From contig JADGIG010000265.1 of the NCBI GenBank assembly GCA_018985235.1, forward strand, positions 1-11,298: a stretch of DNA of 11,298 nt, written 5' to 3'. The position numbers were made by a program, and so were the translations under genes. Each line of letters begins with the position of its first letter. Position 1 is the first letter of the stretch. This DNA is from Sanchytrium tribonematis (Eukaryota > Sanchytriomycota > Sanchytriomycetes > Sanchytriales > Sanchytriaceae). The notes under the pieces were generated by a model. It was not told the origin of the DNA and searched no databases. It saw only the letters and a program-made list of their open reading frames with translations. Positions 6,963-11,298 of this stretch are shown here, piece by piece.

Positions 6963-8663
6963 ATGCTCGAAAAAGTTGTCATTTTTTATAAATTGGTTGA
7001 AAAGGATCAGACCAATCGAATTGTTTCTTATAGAGGTTACGACGCTGATGCGGTGAATTGTGAAAATAGAATTTTGGAATTGAAAGAGGCTGTTTTAGCA
7101 AGAGGCGGACTTGAAGGAATATCGGCTAAGGAATTGTTTGTATTTAAAAATGAAGACGATGCAGCCAGAGAAGAGAACACACTTGAGACTTTTGATTCAG
7201 CTATAGATAACAAGAGTCCTGAAAGATATTTGTATATCTTAATACGGGTCAAAACTCCAATTTTGTTACACCAAAATTATGACCTTAACAAGATCGCCTT
7301 GGAAATCAAGACTTTTTCATGCAATAATATTGATATTCCCTCTTCACTAAGAAGCGATCAATGTATTTTCTCAAAAGACATAGATTTACCAATGTCATTA
7401 ATGCTGAGTGACCAGGTTGATTTCTGCATGCCTGAAAGAAACCCTTTAAAAAACAATGAGCCGGAAAGTCAGCACAAACAACTAATTTCAAAATTAAGTA
7501 GATGGGATACAAATGTTGTATTAATGTGTGGTGTGAGTGGTGCAGGTAAAACAACCACTGCATTTTCCATCGCAAGTGAATCTTATTGTATTTATACAGA
7601 TTATCGATTCGATGACAAAGTCGATACATTGAAGTCATATGGTGATCACTCCGGAAGTCTTTTGAAAAAATGTAAAAACTCAGACTATTGTGACGACAAG
7701 GTCTCAAACTACGTTTGTGTTGATATATTTTGCCGGCTCTTTATTTTCCATACACTAAAAAACGCGAGAAAAATTAAAACTCCTTTAGAATGGCTATATT
7801 TTCAAATTGGAAAGAATTCGAATGTTTTTGCGAAATTTTATGATCAAATATTAGCCTTGAATCTCACCACAGCGGTAGTCAAGGGGTATACAAGGCAAAT
7901 TACTACCTTGAATGCCGTTATTTTTATTCGTGATGATTTACATAGATTGAATTGTATTGAACACAAGTTTGGTGATAAGTACAATTTTCTAACTTTTACA
8001 ACCAAGATATATCTGGAACTTGGTGTAAAACAACTCCTGTTAGGTACCAAAATTCCTTTACAAATGAGCTTGGAACCTTCAAAAGTATCTAAGATCGGTA
8101 AAATGAGAATTTATGACGTTTTCTTATTTTTTGACTTTCCATTTTACACAAAAGAGGAAGTCCAAAAGATTTTGATTAAAGTGTTGAGAAAAGATACGTT
8201 TCGTGTATCTACTTTGAAAAAAATTTCAGAAGTGCTATACGGAAGGGCAAGAAATGTCGGTGGTTTTTTGGAATACATTTCAGGCATAAATTATGCAATT
8301 GAAAATGCGGACAATCATATACTAGATGCTCTCAATGATTATACGAACCAATTAATAGAGTTCTACTCCAGCTCTATAATATCTGTGCTTGAAAATGATA
8401 TTAATAATCACAGCAATCCCTTTAATCAATTGGTTGATTTTGTATCTGGAAAATCAGTTCAAACGATGGTCACTAAAAACTCCATATTTGAATATTTTGT
8501 ATTGCCGGTCATTCCTCTTTCCAAATGCGTTGCTATAAAAGAAAATGAAACAATTGACGCTTTTCGATTGTTTCTACACTCTGAATTGGAGAAGTTTATT
8601 CCTGATGTTGTGGCGAAAATCAAGCAAGATTCCTCGATAAAAATCAAGGATCAATCGCTTTAA
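6963..8663 (+). CDS. Crinkler-type (CR) effector-like P-loop NTPase with ubiquitin-like header
   Basis: A 566-aa protein whose architecture matches Crinkler (CR) proteins of oomycetes and fungi. Residues about 1-97 form a header resembling the Crinkler ubiquitin-like domain: hydrophobic start, a helix RILELKEAVLARG, ISAKELFVFK, then YLYILIRV. A linker follows. The NTPase domain (about 180-445) has a Walker A loop GVSGAGKTT (190-198), TPLEWLYFQ (273-281), a Walker-B-like strand AVIFIRDDLHRL (318-329), LLLGTKIPLQ (358-367) and LYGRARNVGGFLE (425-437). The last two fit the GT and L-x-GRxR motifs of this NTPase clade. The C-terminus (450-566) is helical with no nuclease motif that I can see. There is no signal peptide, as is common in fungal CR proteins. 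Aspartate pair 324-325 is followed by Leu-His rather than the usual Glu-Ala. Crinklers are proposed to act in host nuclei or in intergenomic conflict. Confidence 0.75.
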   Translation: MLEKVVIFYKLVEKDQTNRIVSYRGYDADAVNCENRILELKEAVLARGGLEGISAKELFVFKNEDDAAREENTLETFDSAIDNKSPERYLYILIRVKTPILLHQNYDLNKIALEIKTFSCNNIDIPSSLRSDQCIFSKDIDLPMSLMLSDQVDFCMPERNPLKNNEPESQHKQLISKLSRWDTNVVLMCGVSGAGKTTTAFSIASESYCIYTDYRFDDKVDTLKSYGDHSGSLLKKCKNSDYCDDKVSNYVCVDIFCRLFIFHTLKNARKIKTPLEWLYFQIGKNSNVFAKFYDQILALNLTTAVVKGYTRQITTLNAVIFIRDDLHRLNCIEHKFGDKYNFLTFTTKIYLELGVKQLLLGTKIPLQMSLEPSKVSKIGKMRIYDVFLFFDFPFYTKEEVQKILIKVLRKDTFRVSTLKKISEVLYGRARNVGGFLEYISGINYAIENADNHILDALNDYTNQLIEFYSSSIISVLENDINNHSNPFNQLVDFVSGKSVQTMVTKNSIFEYFVLPVIPLSKCVAIKENETIDAFRLFLHSELEKFIPDVVAKIKQDSSIKIKDQSL

Positions 8664-8730
8664 AATGAAAGTTGATAATAGACTCAATAGCACATTGATA
8701 AAAATGAAAGGTAAATTCCATTTACTGTCA

Positions 8731-8736
8731 AATAAA
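8731..8736 (+). terminator. Candidate polyadenylation signal AATAAA for the Crinkler-type gene
   Basis: A canonical AATAAA 68 bp past the Crinkler stop, within the 108-bp tail-to-tail spacer shared with the convergent MetAP1 gene. The region is AT-rich, so chance occurrence is quite possible. Confidence 0.3.
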
Positions 8737-8771
8737 ATTATTTAAATACTTATTACCTGTCACTTTAAATT

Positions 8772-9839
8772 TTATTGAATCCCGTCCAGTACAATATCAT
8801 TTCCTGGTCGTTTGGATAAAACCTCGCAACCGTCTTTCGTTATCAAAAGCATGTGCTCAAATTGGGCACTTTTTGAGCCATCTACTGTTACAGCTGTCCA
8901 ATTATCTGGCCAGAGAATATCTTTCCAATCCCCTAGAGCGAGCATAGGTTCGATAGTAAAGCAATGACCTTCTTTCATATAGCCAGCAACTTTCGAATTT
9001 CTATAGTGCGGCACTTGTGGAGCGCAGTGAAAATGCTTGTGTATTCCATGACCGCAATACGTTCTGATTACGGAACAATTATTTTTATCGGCTACGTTGT
9101 GAATGACTTCCCCAATTTTTTTGTATGGCACTCCAGGTTTGCAAATTTCTATAGCTTGCTTCAGAGACTCTCTGGTGGTATTCACGAGCCTAAAATCATC
9201 ACCATTTTTGTCGAAATCACCAACAAAATAGGTGTCATTGCAATCACCGTGATAACCATCTTTGTAAATTGAAATATCCAGATTGCAAATGTCACCGTCT
9301 TGTAAAATATATTGATCAGGAATTCCATGGCAAATCACTTCGTTGATACTGGTGCAGCAACTTTTAGGAAAATTATAGTAATTGAGTGGCGACGGGTAAC
9401 ATTCCAATTCCATGCATTTGTTGTGAACTTCTCTGTCAATTTCATCAGTGGTAGTGCCTGGTTTAATAATTTTTGCGCCGGCGTCCAGAACTTCTCTAGT
9501 TAATCTTCCAGATTCACGCACCAATTTTCTTTCCTCATCATTTAAAATATCAATTTTGTTCCTGTCGGATTGCCTCTCGGCAATGGGCTGACCGGTTTTA
9601 TGATAATCTGGTTTTTCAATCAATTCTTTGACTTGCCTCGTTTTGCTTAATGGATATTGAGCACGCAACGGACCAGTATATCGATAGAATGTGAATGGAT
9701 CTTGTACATGAGTTTCTGCATGCTTTGTGTAATCTGATTTAAAGCATTCCTTTCCGCAGTAAAAGCTTTTGCGACTTCTTTTCAGGCAAACGGGACAAAG
9801 CATTTTCGCTGGACTCTGACAGACTTCACATACAGTCAT
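8772..9839 (-). CDS. MAP1: Methionine aminopeptidase type 1 (MetAP1), cytosolic
   Basis: A 355-aa M24 metallopeptidase that removes initiator methionine from nascent cytosolic proteins. The N-terminus holds the C6H2 zinc finger of eukaryotic MetAP1 (Cys4, 7, 15, 18, 28, 32 and His40, 44), used for ribosome association. The catalytic pita-bread fold starts near residue 100. All five metal ligands are present: Asp188 (NLDIS), Asp199 (HGDCND), His264 (CGHGIH), Glu297 (TIEPM) and Glu328 (FEHM). The substrate-binding histidines are in CHGIPD (171) and HFHCAPQ (271). It is about 30 residues shorter than yeast and human enzymes, mostly in the linker between zinc finger and catalytic domain. The gene converges on the Crinkler gene (108-bp spacer) and follows the CEP19-like gene by only 61 bp on the same strand. 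Confidence 0.97.
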   Translation of the reverse strand: MTVCEVCQSPAKMLCPVCLKRSRKSFYCGKECFKSDYTKHAETHVQDPFTFYRYTGPLRAQYPLSKTRQVKELIEKPDYHKTGQPIAERQSDRNKIDILNDEERKLVRESGRLTREVLDAGAKIIKPGTTTDEIDREVHNKCMELECYPSPLNYYNFPKSCCTSINEVICHGIPDQYILQDGDICNLDISIYKDGYHGDCNDTYFVGDFDKNGDDFRLVNTTRESLKQAIEICKPGVPYKKIGEVIHNVADKNNCSVIRTYCGHGIHKHFHCAPQVPHYRNSKVAGYMKEGHCFTIEPMLALGDWKDILWPDNWTAVTVDGSKSAQFEHMLLITKDGCEVLSKRPGNDIVLDGIQ

Positions 9840-9900
9840 GATTCTCCTTTTGTGACAATATTCAAAATTGGATGGACTGTTTCAACCGATGACGTATTTA

Positions 9901-10812
9901 TTAATTTGGGACGACATAGCCGCCCGGTGTAGAGAGCCTTTTAGTAAGAGTATGAATAGAATTGGTCAATTTCATGGCGTCATTATGCATAGGTTCTGAT
10001 GTCAGGTTTATTTCTGTCACTTCTATATTACGTACAGGGGCATGAACGAAACTGGCTGATCGTGTTTGTATGGTGGGTGACTTTGCGGAACTGGTACTTG
10101 TCGATTTGATTTCTTCTTCGATAATTTCGGAGGCATTTGAAGACTCGTCATTTTCAAAATCATGAGCATAGTCTTTAGGTTCCTCTATCAGTTGCAAAAG
10201 ATCGTTTATGTCTTCAGTTTTTGTCAGTTCGCTAGCGGAATTGGACTTATTGATATCTAAAGCTATTTCGTTGATTTCGTCAATTTTATATATATGTGAC
10301 ATTGAAGGCAAAATTCTTTCATTAATTTTGATATTGTTTAAGTCTGGCTGATTTGATTTATGTTTATCGAATGCAGGTCTTGTTTGGAAATTATTTGACA
10401 ATGGTTTTGTGGTTTTGATATCCTCCAAATCCCACTCATTTTCCTCTTTTGCTACAAAATCTTGTCTTTTATCGTATATATCATCATCTACTGGCTTAAA
10501 ATTTTTTTCCATATCATTTTTTAGGCATTCGATATATTTATCTGGTAGTTTGTTATAGTCTAAGGAGAGATGAACATTACATATAATGTCCACGATTTCC
10601 ATTATTTGTTTAAATTTAAAATCACGCAAAATAGTATGGCGTCTTAGTAAATCTAGCGTACACTTCACTATCAAAATTTCAATTTCTTGGTCAGGTGAAA
10701 ATATCAAAACTCTCAGTGGCATTCTCAATTCTCTCTTCTTTCCATTTCTTTCATACTGACAAAGTAGAACTGGTTTGGGTAAATTTGATTTTAAAATCAT
10801 CTCAAAAACCAT
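9901..10812 (-). CDS. CEP19: CEP19-like centrosomal/ciliary protein
   Basis: 303 aa. Residues about 11-80 resemble the conserved CEP19 domain: KPVLLCQYERNGKKRELRMP parallels the ILIYExxxKGKxRxRxMPVR pattern of CEP19, followed by helices LDLLRRHT and FKFKQIMEIVDII that match its LEKLFSFL helix region. CEP19 sits at the distal centriole and recruits RABL2 and IFT-B to start ciliary transport. From residue 100 on the protein is low complexity, acidic and Ser/Asn rich (DDDIYDKR, FENDESSNASEIIEEE, STSTSSAKS), ending in LSTPGGYVVPN. It is longer than the roughly 160-aa human protein. The similarity is modest and from memory, but location beside an axonemal dynein light chain gene supports it. Spacers are 61 bp to MetAP1 and 55 bp to the coiled-coil gene. 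A second Met at residue 5 could also start translation. Confidence 0.55.
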   Translation of the reverse strand: MVFEMILKSNLPKPVLLCQYERNGKKRELRMPLRVLIFSPDQEIEILIVKCTLDLLRRHTILRDFKFKQIMEIVDIICNVHLSLDYNKLPDKYIECLKNDMEKNFKPVDDDIYDKRQDFVAKEENEWDLEDIKTTKPLSNNFQTRPAFDKHKSNQPDLNNIKINERILPSMSHIYKIDEINEIALDINKSNSASELTKTEDINDLLQLIEEPKDYAHDFENDESSNASEIIEEEIKSTSTSSAKSPTIQTRSASFVHAPVRNIEVTEINLTSEPMHNDAMKLTNSIHTLTKRLSTPGGYVVPN

Positions 10813-10867
10813 TCAAAGTGGCTTTCAAAGAACTAGAAAAAAAATTTATTTGTAAATTAAATAAAAA

Positions 10868-11092
10868 CTATGACGCGGCGGATATTTTGGCTACCAACTC
10901 TTCAAGTGCGCGGCACTCAATTTCTAATGTTCTAACTCTATCTTCCATATTTCTCTTTTGTACTGAAATTACCTTATGCTCCATCAAAGCATTTTGCTTG
11001 ACCTGTATTTTATATTGCAACTCTTTAATTTTTTCCATCAAAGGTTCATCTCGGATTGTGGGAGACATGTATTTGAGTAAATCGTTTTCCAT
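10868..11092 (-). CDS. Small coiled-coil protein, 74 aa, unrecognised
   Basis: ATG at 11092 to TAG at 10868-10870. After a short leader (MENDLLKYMSPTIRDEP) nearly the whole protein is one helix with heptad-like hydrophobic spacing (MEKIKELQYKIQVKQNALMEH, then MEDRVRTLEIECRALEELVAKI) and should form a coiled coil. No family is recognised. It sits 66 bp downstream of the dynein light chain gene and 55 bp upstream of the CEP19-like gene, all on one strand, so a flagellar or basal-body role is a reasonable guess from context only. The length suits a small scaffold or adaptor subunit. Confidence 0.6.
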   Translation of the reverse strand: MENDLLKYMSPTIRDEPLMEKIKELQYKIQVKQNALMEHKVISVQKRNMEDRVRTLEIECRALEELVAKISAAS

Positions 11093-11158
11093 GACGTTTC
11101 AGTGAATTTCACTTTGATTGGCGAAACTTTGCATTTAAATTAGAGCTGACAAATCAAT

Positions 11159-11298
11159 TTATTGAATCAAGTATTTCCCATCAAGTTTTTTAACGTTTGA
11201 ATATTGCTTCATTATAGTATCCCTCCAGGTTCCATCTTGAGAATACTTTTCCTCGATCGGGTTTCCTACCAAATTTAACTCTTCTAAACTTGGCAATT
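11159..11298 (-). CDS. DNAL1: Axonemal dynein light chain 1 (LRR protein), C-terminal 45 codons, cut by window edge
   Basis: The minus-strand frame entering at the right edge encodes LPSLEELNLVGNPIEEKYSQ and ends in a stop at 11159-11161. The last leucine-rich repeat, the GNPIEEKYS turn, the DGTWRD helix and the KKLDG end match the C-terminus of DNAL1/Chlamydomonas LC1 very closely (GNPLEEKHS, GNW, KKLDG in animals). LC1 binds the motor head of an outer-arm dynein heavy chain and links it to microtubules, so this gene marks an organism with motile flagella. The tail after LDG is short (KYLIQ) and lacks the acidic end of the human protein. The start lies outside the window. Confidence 0.88.
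   Translation of the reverse strand, partial: LPSLEELNLVGNPIEEKYSQDGTWRDTIMKQYSNVKKLDGKYLIQ

Noticed and set aside
7306-7707. 133-codon antisense frame inside the Crinkler-type gene
   Set aside because: Opposite strand of a continuous domain-bearing ORF, His-rich low-information sequence, so a shadow.
9890-11097. TGACGT strings near the starts of MetAP1 and the coiled-coil gene
   Set aside because: The same hexamer also occurs inside coding sequence (about 1267 and 8114); the count is near chance, so no shared regulatory site is claimed.
1-11298. tRNA genes, rRNA, CRISPR arrays, transposons
   Set aside because: I scanned for B-box-like GTTCRA strings, periodic repeats and transposase or reverse transcriptase motifs by eye and found none convincing.

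Overview
The window is a eukaryotic nuclear segment from an AT-rich, extremely compact genome. Genes are almost all single-exon, standard-code ORFs separated by roughly 55 to 270 bp. The gene content points to a flagellated fungus. There is a fungal-type AA11 lytic polysaccharide monooxygenase, a fungal PhoD-like phosphatase, a Crinkler-type (CR) effector-like NTPase, and flagellar proteins: a near-certain axonemal dynein light chain 1 and a probable CEP19. Flagella plus Crinklers plus compaction would suit an early-diverging zoosporic lineage such as a Rozella-like cryptomycete or a chytrid. That placement is inference from gene content, not proof.

Layout. Bases 1-565 (+) hold the 3' part of a RhoGAP-domain protein. 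Bases 675-2201 (+) hold a shortened diflavin reductase (Tah18/NDOR1). A small ORF may sit at 2325-2480 (+). Bases 2494-3258 (-) encode a DUF4211/CCDC82-like zinc-binding protein. A 47-codon ORF at 3274-3417 (+) lies head-to-head with it. Bases 3439-5335 (-) encode a PhoD-like metallophosphatase interrupted by an apparent 19-nt intron. Bases 5569-6273 (-) encode a secreted AA11 monooxygenase. A 271-bp divergent intergenic region follows, then an unrecognised 118-aa protein (6545-6901, +) and the Crinkler-type NTPase (6963-8663, +). The right end is a head-to-tail minus-strand run: methionine aminopeptidase 1, CEP19-like, a 74-aa coiled-coil protein, and the last 45 codons of dynein light chain 1.

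How the genes relate. Tah18 (cytosolic Fe-S assembly) and MetAP1 (N-terminal Met removal) are housekeeping genes. CEP19-like, the coiled-coil protein and DNAL1 may form a small flagellar neighbourhood. The AA11 enzyme (chitin-active family), the orphan and the Crinkler lie side by side in the middle and are the best candidates for host-interaction genes.

The most notable points are the 19-nt intron, whose removal restores a conserved-looking phosphatase motif, the Ubl-plus-P-loop Crinkler, and domain-internal shortening of otherwise conserved proteins. I saw no tRNA, rRNA, CRISPR array or transposon.
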